Source: Pseudopyrenochaeta lycopersici (taxonomy: Eukaryota; Ascomycota; Dothideomycetes; Pleosporales; Pseudopyrenochaetaceae). From it: a stretch of DNA of 64,000 nucleotides. Position 1 is the stretch's first letter, and each line of letters starts with the position of its first letter. Location of the stretch: contig NHZP01000001.1 of NCBI GenBank assembly GCA_003313425.1, positions 2,170,001 through 2,234,000 on the forward strand. The letters are read 5' to 3'. Shown piece after piece: positions 44,262 through 54,539 of the stretch. The notes under the pieces are model-generated. The model did no database searches and was not told where the DNA came from. It worked only from the letters and a program-made list of their open reading frames with translations. Both the position numbers and the translations under genes were made by a program.

Positions 44262-44621
44262 ATGAAGGCACTGTTTCGCATCTTGCATTGCCTACTCGTG
44301 CTTGTTCTTTCAGCCTTGCTCATCCGAACGGTTTATTACGGTTTCTCCCTGCTTTGGAGCGAGCAGCATCCGCAACAGTCACCCAGCAGAGAACTCGCAG
44401 ACGAGACGCGGAAACCATCAGCCCAAGAGATTGTGAGTTTGTTGACGCCTAAGTTGGAAGAACTTTTTGGGTTGCTAAAAAGATTGCAGGCTGCATCGAT
44501 GAACACGCATTGGGACATGTGGGATGAAGATCATTGCAAGAATATCTGCGAAGCATCATGGATTGCGTGTAGGCTGAGGCATTGCGATGATCTTCCTCAT
44601 GTCAGAAAACAGGAACTGTAA
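44262..44621 (+). CDS. Possible small membrane-anchored or secreted protein
   Basis: A 119-codon ORF starting with a strongly hydrophobic segment (residues 5-30, LFRILHCLLVLVLSALLI) that could be a signal anchor. A polar region with LTPKLEELFGLLKRLQ follows, and then a Cys-rich tail (CKNICEASWIACRLRHC). It does not match a family I know. The signal-like N-terminus and clustered cysteines are the only reasons to list it; it may be chance or part of a spliced gene. Confidence 0.3.
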   Translation: MKALFRILHCLLVLVLSALLIRTVYYGFSLLWSEQHPQQSPSRELADETRKPSAQEIVSLLTPKLEELFGLLKRLQAASMNTHWDMWDEDHCKNICEASWIACRLRHCDDLPHVRKQEL

Positions 44622-45098
44622 GCCTCGCTGAGCGCAAATACGGGAAGGATAAAAATCAGGGTGCACAACCGATACAAGGGCCACTCTGATCGAGCGCTCA
44701 TAGCCACGCAAGTCATCCGTGTCCTTTAACATGAAGGTCGCCGTTGCTAAATGTTTGAGTTCGCTGCAAGATCTCCGACAGCCGTATTCCATTACGCACA
44801 CGGGCTTTGCCACTGGCTGTACTCTCCATGTTACGTGTGGGGTTGTTTTGGGGACTCGCGCTGGATAAAAACAATGCCGATTTGCCCCACACCATCTCTC
44901 ATATGGCAGAACACTATTTCATGACCATAAATTACTAGAATTAGCTATGCGCGGCTCCCATTGGTCCAAAGACTCCAGCGATGCTTGTTGAATATTCATC
45001 GGGAAAATACATGCCTACTATGCCGTCTGAAGAAACACAGCTTGGAGTTTAAAGACGAGACAAATCCAGCAGTGCAAATCAATTCAATCACTCGCTCA
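44622..45098. other. Spacer upstream of the secreted DUF8021-like gene
   Basis: 477 bases, presumably its promoter. The frame stays open upstream to 44961 but that part reads as noncoding. Confidence 0.45.
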
Positions 45099-45965
45099 AT
45101 GAATTTCTTACAGATGGCAGCCCTAATCTTCACATTGGCCACAATGGCGGCATCTACGTTTGCTTTCGACTGTACACGTCAGCATCTACAGGATGTAGCG
45201 AGCCAGTATGTCGGCATGATGGCAACAGGCCAACACGATCGCTTCGAGAATCTTGCTTACACGATGGTTTATGTGGAAAACAATAAGACTTCTACTATTC
45301 TCTATGGCACTCCGGCATTTGGCATGAATATTGATGCAAATCGGTCAATCTACGATACCAAACAGTGCAAAACATTCACCGAGATCATTGTGACAGACCC
45401 CTTGCACCCCTATGTCATCCACACGCAAATGTCTCTGGATGATGAAGGAAACGTCAAGCTTATTGACAGCTTGGTCACTGATAAGGGCGACTGGGCGTTC
45501 AATGCGACAGGATATCGGTATTGGAATAGTCAGGAAAATTGGGATCCCATTCCGGAAGGCAAGCGGACATCGCGCGAAATTATTCAAGCTGCAGGCGATG
45601 CGTATGCTGATCGATGCAACGATGTCTCAATCCACGTACCCTTTGGAACGCCTTGCGCTCGTCTAGAAGGCGGTGCTTACACTGGGCGCGGTAACCTGTC
45701 TGCGAACACATGCAACATTGGTGGACTTCCAGAGCATGTCCCGATGGTCAATCGCAAATACGTTGTGGATGAGGTGATGGGTATTGTGGATATCTTCCTG
45801 GGCTTCACTGGACTCGATCGCACGAGACCGACAGAGGGCACACCGGATAGCCACTTATTCAGAGTCGAAGAAGGAAATATCCGGTACATACATACGGTGA
45901 GCGCATGCTTTGTAGATGGATGTGGCATGAACGGCACTGGGATACCACCCGGGATTGGTCGTTGA
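45099..45965 (+). CDS. Secreted DUF8021-like protein
   Basis: 288 residues beginning MNFLQMAALIFTLATMA, a clear signal peptide with probable cleavage after A-F-A (about residue 23). The mature part starts DCTRQHLQDVASQYVGMMATGQ and has repeated short beta segments and several Cys (e.g. FGTPCARLEGG, ANTCNIGG, ACFVDGCGMNG), as in the fungal secreted domain I recall as DUF8021. Function of the family is unknown. Three NxS/T sequons are visible. Single exon; the start is chosen because it begins the signal sequence. Confidence 0.7.
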   Translation: MNFLQMAALIFTLATMAASTFAFDCTRQHLQDVASQYVGMMATGQHDRFENLAYTMVYVENNKTSTILYGTPAFGMNIDANRSIYDTKQCKTFTEIIVTDPLHPYVIHTQMSLDDEGNVKLIDSLVTDKGDWAFNATGYRYWNSQENWDPIPEGKRTSREIIQAAGDAYADRCNDVSIHVPFGTPCARLEGGAYTGRGNLSANTCNIGGLPEHVPMVNRKYVVDEVMGIVDIFLGFTGLDRTRPTEGTPDSHLFRVEEGNIRYIHTVSACFVDGCGMNGTGIPPGIGR

Positions 45966-46712
45966 TGCACGTGCTGAAGTCGTGGGGCTCAGCGATTTGT
46001 TTGCTTTACAGAACGAGCTGGCATTATTGGCAGCACATTGGAGATAGAGCAATAAACCGACTGGAATAGATTTAGTTCAACACCTACTGCTCATCCGTTG
46101 CTCGTGACCTTCTCACTGTACATTCATATCATGCCCTTTTCTGCGCTTCGAATGATCATTGCCAGAACACAGCTGTAAACCACTACGACATGATGATCAA
46201 GAAGATAGCAACGATACATTAAACTTTGTTTAGTACGTAAGATAGCATCTGTCTTTGCAACCATATTGCGTGCTGAAAATCTTCAACATACAATGGCGTC
46301 CCCAACTTCATCACGCAAAGCTGTGTTCAACCCTGGAGAAGTTACAAAAAGTGTCAACTCCCCTTAAATCATTGGCATGTAGCCTACAAACAATTCAGTT
46401 TTAGATAACATCACGATCGATGATCTATAATAATGATCTTCTGAAGCTAGAGATCGGATGATGCTGCGCATGTTGGTACGGCTTGTGCACTGTGATTGCT
46501 TGCTCACACAACATATATGTGATACACTCGGCTGACAATGTACATAAAGAACTGTTGGATTCAGCTAAATGTCATACATCCCAATCATCACAGCATTATT
46601 CAAATTCAGAGATTCAGGATCGAGCCATGACAGATCGTTTGTGCATATTCAAGACGCCAAGCTGTGCTCCTCGATCTCCGGAACTCACATCCTGTCCATT
46701 TCGTTGGACACC
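45966..46712. other. Convergent spacer
   Basis: 750 bases between two facing 3' ends (secreted protein and HHE protein). No recognised gene or repeat. Confidence 0.5.
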
Positions 46713-47518
46713 CTATTTCTTGGAAGGATTGGGACTGATAGTACCGTCGGGGAACTTGCGGAATATGTCGGCGATGTGATCGATCGGAGCGGCAAGCATG
46801 CCCACTTTGTATAGTCAGCAGAATTATCCATGGAGGTAGTGCAGGAAATACCTACTGGGTCCTTCAAAGTACGGATTTTCGCCAGCGCTGGGATGGCTCC
46901 TCGATGGAACGAAGGCCTTGGTTCTGCCAAAGTTTTTCGCTAGGCTTTCAGATGATCCCCGATTCTCGCTCGAGCTCAGCGCCTTCTCTAGAGCAGGAAG
47001 GTCGTCTTTCTCCTCTTCCTTGATATGCTGACTTAGTACTGTCCAAAGCTCTTTTAGCTTGGGAATGTAGGTGGAATCCGCAGCATTCATATTTTGGAAT
47101 TCTTTGAGCATCTCTTTGACCTACCATGCGTTAGTACGATTTGCAACACGATAGATTCATTACATAAATCTACCTGATGATGCTGCTTCCGATCACTTTC
47201 CGCGTGCTGCTTTCCCTTTTCTCCCATGTACTTCTCCATGGCTGGATATATGAGGAGTTCCTCTGCGACGGAATGACGAGCGAGCTCCCACGTGAACTGG
47301 TTGCCATAGCGCGTTATGTGGTCGATGTCATCTGGGTTTTCCACAATTTCATTGTAGTACTGCTCGAGCTCACGATGGTCTTTGGTGATGGCTTCAGAAA
47401 CTGTTGAAATTGACGCAACCTGAACACGGAGCGAAGACGGTCTGGTGGTTATGCGAACCGTCTGCGGCCTGAAAGCAGCTCTTGCAAGTGGTGAAATGAT
47501 TGCGCGAGGAGAGAACAT
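46713..47518 (-). CDS. Hemerythrin HHE-domain protein, probably mitochondrial
   Basis: Three exons (47518-47174, 47120-46856, 46804-46713; introns 53 and 51 nt) encode 233 residues. Residues 1-40 are Arg/Ser/Ala-rich and acid-free (FSPRAIISPLARAAFRPQ), a mitochondrial-type presequence. The HHE four-helix bundle has TKDHRELEQYYNEI, ARHSVAEELLIYPAME, RKQHHQVKEM and LSQHIKEEEKDDLPALE, supplying the His/Glu di-iron ligands. The last intron uses donor gtaggt in phase 1, which joins the frame to LAAPIDHIADIFRKFPDG, a tail typical of fungal HHE proteins. The role is O2/ROS/iron handling in general terms. It is divergent from a catalase gene. Confidence 0.85.
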
Positions 47519-48310
47519 GGTGCTGGCGGAGGTATAAATTATTGGGGAATTTTTTCGATCGATTGTCACTGAGAATTTGGTCTTATCAGACGTTTTTTAT
47601 TACAATTACCGCATTACAAGCGTTGTCTCTGATTATCGCACTCATACGTCACTCCTCCGCGCACAAGTTTGTGGTTTCAGCTGTTCAGCACAGTCCGCAG
47701 TTCCTCTTTTCAGCTGCACAGTCGTTGTCAATGACACAGGGATATTCACCCGCTGACTATTTCTTTTCTGTTATTGGGTGGATGTTCTATCCGACTAAGG
47801 TGCGCGATCGCTGATGTTTGGCATTGCGGGTCGTTCCTCGGAAATGTTTTCTCGACCTGGAACGAAGCCTATTGGACAACGTCACTTTCGCATCACTTTA
47901 ACATGGCAAAGCATAACAATCCCATCCTGCAACACATCCGTAGTTCCGATCTAGAACGAATAGAATTCCACATAACTAGTCTTTGAGCGGCACGACAGCA
48001 GAGATTGTGGCCTGGATTGGCTATGGCATCCCCACTCAGTATGCGGAATATACCCGAAACGGTATTTGAAGGGTGACCGTATCAAGGTGTCATCCACTCA
48101 GCTTGCCTGTATTGGTCAAATATCTTGCTGATGCATGAGTGCTATTCTTCCATGTATCGCGCATGAATGCGGACAACTGTTTACCCCTCTACCAGACGCG
48201 TCAGAAGTACATCACTTTGACAACTATCAAGTAACGAGACGATTTCATGTACGCGAGAATGGCGTATATACAGGCTTCTCAGCGCGCCCTTAAGCTTCCT
48301 CGACATTTCT
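47519..48310. promoter_or_regulatory. Divergent region between the HHE and catalase genes
   Basis: 790 bases between divergent start codons, so probably containing both promoters. A small ORF in it shows no motif. Co-regulation by oxidative stress is inferred only from the two gene functions. Confidence 0.4.
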
Positions 48311-50373
48311 ATGGAGATTTCCACAAACCTACCTCAGAAACTCAAAGCAGCAATGGCCCCATCTACGACCGGTGCGAATACTAACCAGAATGATCCGCTT
48401 CAGCACCCGCTTGAGGCCACGGCTCAGGCTATTCAAGGAGCTGTTCAGGGTGAAGGACGCGCTCCTCGTATAAGCCACATGGGAAGTTCGAATGAAGGGC
48501 CTGCTGATATAATTGCAAAGGTGTCTGGATCTGTTCAAGGTGGGAAGCGTGAGGATGACGGACCGTACTTCACCAACAACGAGGGCATTCCTTTCCCAGA
48601 TCCGTAAGTATAAAGCAAGAAGACCACTGATTACGGATGCTGAGTGCCTTGTAGCGCCCACAGCAAGACAATTGGTGGTGTTCCAGTAGCTAGCGATGTC
48701 TTCTTATTTCAGAAGCAGCAACATTTCAATAGGTCGAAAAACCTTGAACGCATGGTGCATCCTTGCGGATCTGGTGCTTTTGGTTACTTTGAAACGACCA
48801 AGAATGTGTCTTCACTTACCGTACGTATTGAGTAGTCTTAGTGGACTGTCGCGATTGCCGCTAAGTCCATTACAGAAAGCGAACTTTCTATCTACCGTAG
48901 GCGAGAAGACCCCGATCTTTATTCGCTTCTCTACGGTGACCGTTGGACGTGAATACCCGGATGAGGCTCGAAACCCTCGCGGATTCGCCATCAAATTTTA
49001 TACAGGGGAGGGTAATTACGACATCGTGGGCCTTAACTTTGTAAGTGGTCAGCCTCCACCTGATGACTATTCCTAATGCGCCTAGCCCGTATTCTTCTGT
49101 CGTGATCCAATTCAAGGTCCTGACGTAATTCGATCGCAAGCTCGCAATCCTAAGAACTTTCTCATCGACTACGATGCGCTGTTCGACCTCCTCGCAAACA
49201 CTCCTGAAGGCAACCATGCTGGACTTATGTTCTTCAGTGACCATGGAACGCCCCAAGGTTGGCGTTTCAACCACGGATATGGCTGCCATACCTTCAAGTG
49301 GGTCAATGCTGAAGGCAAGTTCGTTTACATCAAGTATCACTTCATTGCCAAGCATGGTCAAAAGCAATTTACCCAGCAGGAGGCAACCAAAATGTGCGGT
49401 GATGACCCCGACTATTCCAAACGCGATCTTTGGGAGACCATCGAAAGGGGCGAAGAAATTGAGTGGACAGCTATGGTCCAGGTTATGGAGCCTCAGGACG
49501 CTGATCCTGAGAAACTTGGCTTCGATCCTTTCGACGTTACCAAGATTTGGCCACGCAAGCAGTTTCCTATGCAAGAGTTTGGTCGTCTTGTCTTGAACAA
49601 GAACCCTGAGAACTTTCATCGCGATGTTGAACAAGCCGCTTTCTCGCCCGGCAGCATGGTTCCCGGCATCGAAGACTCACCCGACCCACTTCTACAGTTC
49701 CGTATGTTCTTCTACCGCGACGCACAATACCACCGTATTGGTGTCAACCTGCACCAAGTACCTGTCAATTGCCCCTTCATGTCGAAGTCGTTCTCTTCTT
49801 TGAACTTCGACGGCCAGATGCGCGTTGATGCCAATCATGCCGGCAACAAGCAATATGTGCCAAATAGTTTCGCGCACAAATTCCGGCCAGATGTCGCCGA
49901 AGCGCCGTACCAGGTCTCAGACAATGTTGTTAGCCGAAAGAGCCATTACTGGCACGAAGCAAAGAGGAACGAATACGACCAAGCGAAGGAGCTTTGGTCA
50001 CGAGTCATGAGCGACGAGCGAAGGCGCAACACAATTAGGAACACGTACAACATGATCAAATTTGTCAAGTTCCCCGAGATCCAGGTAAGCTACTTTACGT
50101 CCCTTGTTTATTGCGTATGCTTCACCAAAGGACTCTATATGCTGATTTCATGAATAGAAGAAGTACCTCGCTCAAGTGCACAATATTGGTACCGACTACT
50201 CGCGAGGAATCTACGACGCGCTGGTTGAATTTGGGCCAAAACCTGAGTTTGATTTCTCTGAAGTTGAGAAGTTGGCAGAGAGCGCCCATGTGTGGTTCAA
50301 GGAGGAGAAATTCCGGCCAAGTAACGGAGAGAGGCTCACTGGATATGCGCCAACTTACCCAGTCTACAGCTAA
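48311..50373 (+). CDS. Catalase (fungal monofunctional haem catalase family)
   Basis: A five-exon gene: 48311-48603, 48655-48820, 48876-49040, 49086-50084, 50158-50373; introns 45-73 nt; 612 residues. The catalase core begins at about residue 93 with [15 protein letters not shown]. The catalytic His133 lies in [16 protein letters not shown], the active-site Asn in [15 protein letters not shown], and the haem-ligand Tyr region reads [25 protein letters not shown] is also present. The motifs differ from the classical VVHAKGAG and VGNNTP but match a distinct fungal catalase branch. The N-terminal 90 residues are polar and low-complexity, with no signal peptide, and there is no PTS1 (ends PVYS), so it may be cytosolic. 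It removes H2O2. The large-subunit flavodoxin-like C-terminal domain is absent. Confidence 0.93.
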
Positions 50374-50864
50374 ATCTCTTCCTAAGCAAGTTTCCAGTAG
50401 TAATGCGTAATGAGATGATTTATGCCTCCATAGCTTGACATGCTTCCTGAGATCCCCAATCCTTCACAGTTACCGCCCGCACAACAAAGAATTTGTCTTC
50501 GGACACTTTCCATGAGCTAGTGGACACAGCCTTGCGGAGACTTTCCTTGATCACCAGATATTTCCAAAATAAAGTCTCCGATGTGCTCTGGTGTCGGCGA
50601 CATATCAGTACTCGAAGCTTGATGCAATCCCTCCATCCAATGGTCGATGGTCTTGGTAAAATCTCGCATTCCTATAGGCCGGGGCCACTTCTATCGCGCC
50701 TTGACCATTTTATTCGCCGGTAATGCCGCCGCCGCTTGGATCAAACTTGACGTGTAAAGATAAATTACGGGAATAGTGGGATGGATTATGAGTCTCTCAA
50801 CTCCTTCGTAGTAGTACTATATAAACCACAGAAATGCGCAAATAAAATCAACAACATAGCAAGC
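50374..50864. other. Spacer between catalase and GST-like genes
   Basis: 490 bases, presumably the catalase 3' end and the next promoter. Nothing else seen. Confidence 0.5.
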
Positions 50865-51650
50865 ATGTCTTCGTTGTCGAGCCTGCCGAAGACGACGCTC
50901 TGGGTATGGCCTACTGGCCTCTTTCCCCGTCGCGTACTCTACTACTTCCACGCAAAAGGCATAACTACCTCTACGCTTCAACAGCACAATATAAATCTCA
51001 TACCAGTCACGTTAGAGCCGTTGACCGGCCTAGTCGCCATGTCTGGATACGAAGCTCGACCAGTTGACTGCTCACTTCCTGCTCTCCGCATACAATATGC
51101 AGATGGAGGAGAATTCTGGATCAAAGAGTCAACAGCGATTTTGGAATACTTGGAAGAAGTGTTCTCCGCGAGCGAGAAATATCCTAATCTCTTCGGCTCC
51201 AGCATGGAGCAGCGTGCACGAACCCGAGATATCCTAAGCTTGTTATCTGAGACGACACATTGGATGCTTCTCTTGCTGATACACTCCAACACCTCGACCC
51301 TTTCCTGGTCCGGTCTCACCGCCGAGCAAATGAATCCGTCCACGGCCGCTTATGCACAGAAAAAGTCTCACAGCTTGCTTTCTAAGTTGGAGACGTGGAT
51401 CGACGCAGATGTCCGCGGGAAGCAGACCAAGAGTTTGAGCGGGGAGGGTGGAGATGTGACGCTAGCAGACATCGTCCTCATGGCAAAAATTGAGTTTGCG
51501 GAGATGATGTTTAGCTTGGATTTTGTTGAGGAGCATGGAGTTTTGCGGAATTGGTGCGAAAGGGCAAAGAAGGAGAGCTGGTATTTGAGTACCGAGAATC
51601 TAAAGCGAGTAGAAAGCGGGGAGAACTGGGGCAGTGTGCTTGATAAATAG
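50865..51650 (+). CDS. Glutathione S-transferase-like protein
   Basis: 261 residues. The N-terminal thioredoxin-like half starts TTLWVWPTGLFPRRVLYYFHAKGI and contains the glutathione-binding pattern LPALRIQYADGGEFWIKESTAILEYLEE (the cis-Pro and E-S pair). The C-terminal helical half runs from about residue 105 and includes DVTLADIVLMAKIEF. The usual catalytic Ser/Cys/Tyr near the N-terminus is not obvious (W-P-T-G-L-F-P). The start is placed at MSSLSSLP rather than 28 codons upstream because the shorter form begins directly at the domain. Roles could be detoxification or as a lyase/isomerase for small organic molecules. Confidence 0.8.
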   Translation: MSSLSSLPKTTLWVWPTGLFPRRVLYYFHAKGITTSTLQQHNINLIPVTLEPLTGLVAMSGYEARPVDCSLPALRIQYADGGEFWIKESTAILEYLEEVFSASEKYPNLFGSSMEQRARTRDILSLLSETTHWMLLLLIHSNTSTLSWSGLTAEQMNPSTAAYAQKKSHSLLSKLETWIDADVRGKQTKSLSGEGGDVTLADIVLMAKIEFAEMMFSLDFVEEHGVLRNWCERAKKESWYLSTENLKRVESGENWGSVLDK

Positions 51651-52284
51651 TAGTGGACACAGTGATGTGTAAATTACCTTGATATTGCGCAATTGCTCGA
51701 TGTCCAACTCGTGCTCTCATCCAGTTTGCATGTGCTATGTAACAGCTGAGTGATCATCTCGCACTGTTTCCCCCGACCGCCCATTTACCACACACATGAT
51801 TTTGGCTTGTCGGAAGCCACAAGCAATACGAGGACGGACTATGTGAGGGACTTGCTCCCTCGTACCTGTCAGAGTGGATTGTGTGAGCAGGAACGAGATG
51901 CTATTCCAATAACAACTAATTATTAATCAAACCCACGCCAAGGGCCTAGATAAGCGGGGTTTAACTTGTGCTAATATGCTCATATTTGCCGACTAGACCA
52001 AGCTACCCTGATTTGGAATACGGCTTCTATACGCACGAAGCGATGTTGATTTGGAAGTGCAATGCGCAGTAGTGGGATACTGTTTCGAGAGCCAAGCAGA
52101 GAAGGAGCGATGTTGGAGCACAAGCCACAATCTTAGGGCTGTCTGCGCAAGATACGGAGCCGGAATTGTGCCCGCTAAGCTGGCTATTGTATGGCTTGCC
52201 TTTGCAAGTCCTACACCAATATGCTGGTACGAGTCTGTCTTGGTTTGCTTCAAAAGGTGTGAACATATCATGAGCATTTCTGCT
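51651..52284. other. Convergent spacer
   Basis: 630 bases between facing 3' ends. ORFs at 51993-52559 are shadows of the neighbouring minus-strand gene region and show no motif. Confidence 0.5.
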
Positions 52285-53208
52285 TCATCTTCTTTCCGCT
52301 GGTAACTCCCAGACTGTGCCATGAGCCGGCATTTCTGCTGCCATGCCCTTGGTCGGAAGCTCATATGGCTGCAAGCCTGGCATTTCGTGTCGTTGGACGT
52401 CTGGTTCCATCTCCATGGGGCCGGGCGCACTGTGTTTCTCAAACACCCCATTGCCCATGTTAGCAGCTGCATGCTTGCGTCTTTTATGCCATCGGATGAA
52501 GAGCACGACGGTTGCAATGAGAAGACATCCCCTGACTGCACCGCCGACACTAGCTCCAATCCTGGTAGCGTTGTTGTCGCCTCGCTGAGCCCGCGGAGGG
52601 GTTGTTGCGTGCATCGTTGGCCCGAATGGACTTGTCGAAGATACCGTCAATGACGGTGGTACCGTTGCCAGAGCAGAACTTACGCCCCTCGTACTCGACA
52701 ATAGGGACGAAGTCGTACTCGCCAGCAAACCGACAGAAGGTCCCATTGAGGTTGCGGCTAACGTGAACACGGTCATCTCTGTACTACAACATCTTGTCCC
52801 CTCCGCGGTACTTTCACAGCAATACTCTGCTTCTTTCCCATAACGTTGCACGCCGCCACATTCCCAAAACTGGACTCCCGCGCCCCTAAAATCATATACC
52901 GAACTGTTTGTAGGCGTGTCTTGGTTCAGCTGGCACCGTTGTGGACAGAGCAGGCTTGCCCAACGCTTACCCGTACATATTCCGCGCGCACAGCGAATGC
53001 CGCTGTCGCTACTTGTTGAGCCAAAGGTGCAGAAACCGTTGGTGAGGCACACAGAGCGAGTGCCGCAGCACTGAGTTACTGATGCGTTTGCGTCGCAGGG
53101 TACGTCGGAGCTGGTGGAGCGGTCGGGGTAATAACATATGTTACCGGCGATGGACGAGGCTGTAAGGAGCGCAAATAATAGTAGGGTGATGAACAAATCC
53201 TTCAACAT
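52285..53208 (-). CDS. Cys-rich single-pass membrane protein (Mid2/WSC-like topology)
   Basis: 307 residues with a signal peptide (KDLFITLLLFALLTASSIAG) and an ectodomain rich in paired cysteines (VTQCCGTRSVC, EYCCESTAEGTRCC). A Ser/Thr-rich stem (about 155-215) is likely O-mannosylated. One transmembrane helix around IGASVGGAVRGCLLIATVVLF is followed by an RWHKRRKH stop-transfer and a Met/Pro/Glu-rich cytoplasmic tail. This topology is common among fungal cell-wall stress sensors and uncharacterised surface proteins; the specific role is unknown. The transmembrane segment contains an Arg (GGAVRGC), which is unusual. Single exon. Confidence 0.75.
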   Translation of the reverse strand: MLKDLFITLLLFALLTASSIAGNICYYPDRSTSSDVPCDANASVTQCCGTRSVCLTNGFCTFGSTSSDSGIRCARGICTGKRWASLLCPQRCQLNQDTPTNSSVYDFRGAGVQFWECGGVQRYGKEAEYCCESTAEGTRCCSTEMTVFTLAATSMGPSVGLLASTTSSLLSSTRGVSSALATVPPSLTVSSTSPFGPTMHATTPPRAQRGDNNATRIGASVGGAVRGCLLIATVVLFIRWHKRRKHAAANMGNGVFEKHSAPGPMEMEPDVQRHEMPGLQPYELPTKGMAAEMPAHGTVWELPAERR

Positions 53209-53607
53209 ATTTGGTTTGAGTTGCCTATCGCGGAAGAGCGCGACAAGTCGAGGTAAAGGGGTGTCGCCTGGTTACTTTTGGTCCCCACGACTTGACCACT
53301 CTTGGCTGGCTCCCTCAGTCCAACCAATTGTTTCATGACCTCATATTTAAACATTCAAATTAGAGAATCGCCGTTCGTGGCCATAAAGACACTGCCTTGG
53401 TGTTATTCCGTCCCAGCCTACCTCAGGTGTCAATAGCGGGTGTTTCCACAACTAGCAAGAGTACAGCATGAACCCGAGAAAGCAGGGACGATGGGAAGAC
53501 ATATTCTGATACAGTGTATAGATTTGTTACCTGAGTCATATTGATCATATCCTAGCCGAACGCCAAATATCAAAGAGCCTGCCAAACTCCATGGTAGCAT
53601 ACAAAGC
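53209..53607. other. Spacer upstream of the Cys-rich membrane protein
   Basis: About 400 bases. It holds the promoter of the gene at 53208 and the 3' end of the next minus-strand gene. Nothing else seen. Confidence 0.5.
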
Positions 53608-54090
53608 TTACGCGACTGCCTGCTTCTGACCCGTGACTGGACAAACCGCTCCTTGCGCAGCAGCCGCGACACTTGGGTGTGTCACAACCTTGTCCTTGTG
53701 GTGTCCGACCGTCGCCTTTGTTACTGGGCACACGTCCTCCGCGCTCGCCTTCAACATATCTGGGTGATCGGGAGGCAAGACTGTCGTTGCAGTGCCTACT
53801 ACTGGGCAGAGGGCGTCATCCATCTCCTGGGCCTTGGGCTCCTTGACGGCACTCTTGAGGGCAGGGCAAGATGTTGCAGTGGAGCCGTTGGTGGGGACGG
53901 GCGGGTGCGTGTTGAGGTTGTGGTGGTGATCAGTTGTTGCTCCTACCACAGGGCACTATGAGAGTTCAGTGAAAGAGTCGTCTTGGACATCTCGCGCAGC
54001 ACATACAGTCTGGCCATCCTTGGAGAGGTCGACGGAAGGGTGGTTTGGTGGGAGAACATCGTTCGTTGTTCCGATAACTGGGCAAGCCAT
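53608..54090 (-). CDS. Small protein of repeated Cys-Pro-Val motifs
   Basis: Two exons (54090-54007, 53955-53608; 51-nt intron with donor gtatgt) give 143 residues. The sequence is a set of degenerate repeats each starting C-P-V/A: ACPVIGTTNDVLPPNHP, CPVVGATTDHHHNLNTHP, SCPALKS, CPVVGTATTVLPPDHP, VCPVTKATVGHH and CPVTGQK. Most are followed by a Pro-Pro-x-His-Pro or His-rich segment about ten residues later. No signal peptide or membrane helix. Cys-Pro is the core of haem-regulatory motifs, so haem or metal binding is possible but unproven. An alternative start at 54162 adds 24 residues. I do not recognise a named family. The gene lies 3.2 kb beyond the catalase gene. Confidence 0.75.
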
Positions 54091-54539
54091 GATGTCGATG
54101 CGGTTGAGTCTGAAGGCTGCTTTGTTGTTGTTTTGAGTAAGAGTGTCGGTTGAGGTGGACAAGAGGGGTAGCTTTAGTAGTCAAGTGGCGTATATAGCCT
54201 GATCAGATCCGTAGGCTACAATTGCTGTTCTCACAACCGTTTTCAGCATTCCCCAGATTCGCAGGGATGCTGGTGGTTCGACGTCATTGTCAGCGTTATC
54301 AAGCGAGCCATGATTGGTCCAACCCAACCATCCACATCCGACGGTAGACTACAATAAGCGCATTGTGTGACACCAACTATTGTTTCGTTCTGTGCAATGC
54401 GACGCTTCTCTAACACGACATTGATACAAAGATTATTGTGTTGATCCCGCAAAGTGAAACTTATGTTCTAAGGAACACTTCTACAATGCTTCATCATAGT
54501 GTGGGTACCCAGAGCAGCATACACACACAACGCCCGACA
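54091..54539. other. Spacer upstream of the CPV-repeat gene
   Basis: About 450 bases, its promoter plus the 3' end of the large gene beyond. No other feature seen. Confidence 0.5.

Noticed and set aside
48888..49634. A 248-codon minus-strand ORF
   Set aside because: It lies antisense to catalase exons, which have clear motifs, and itself has none.
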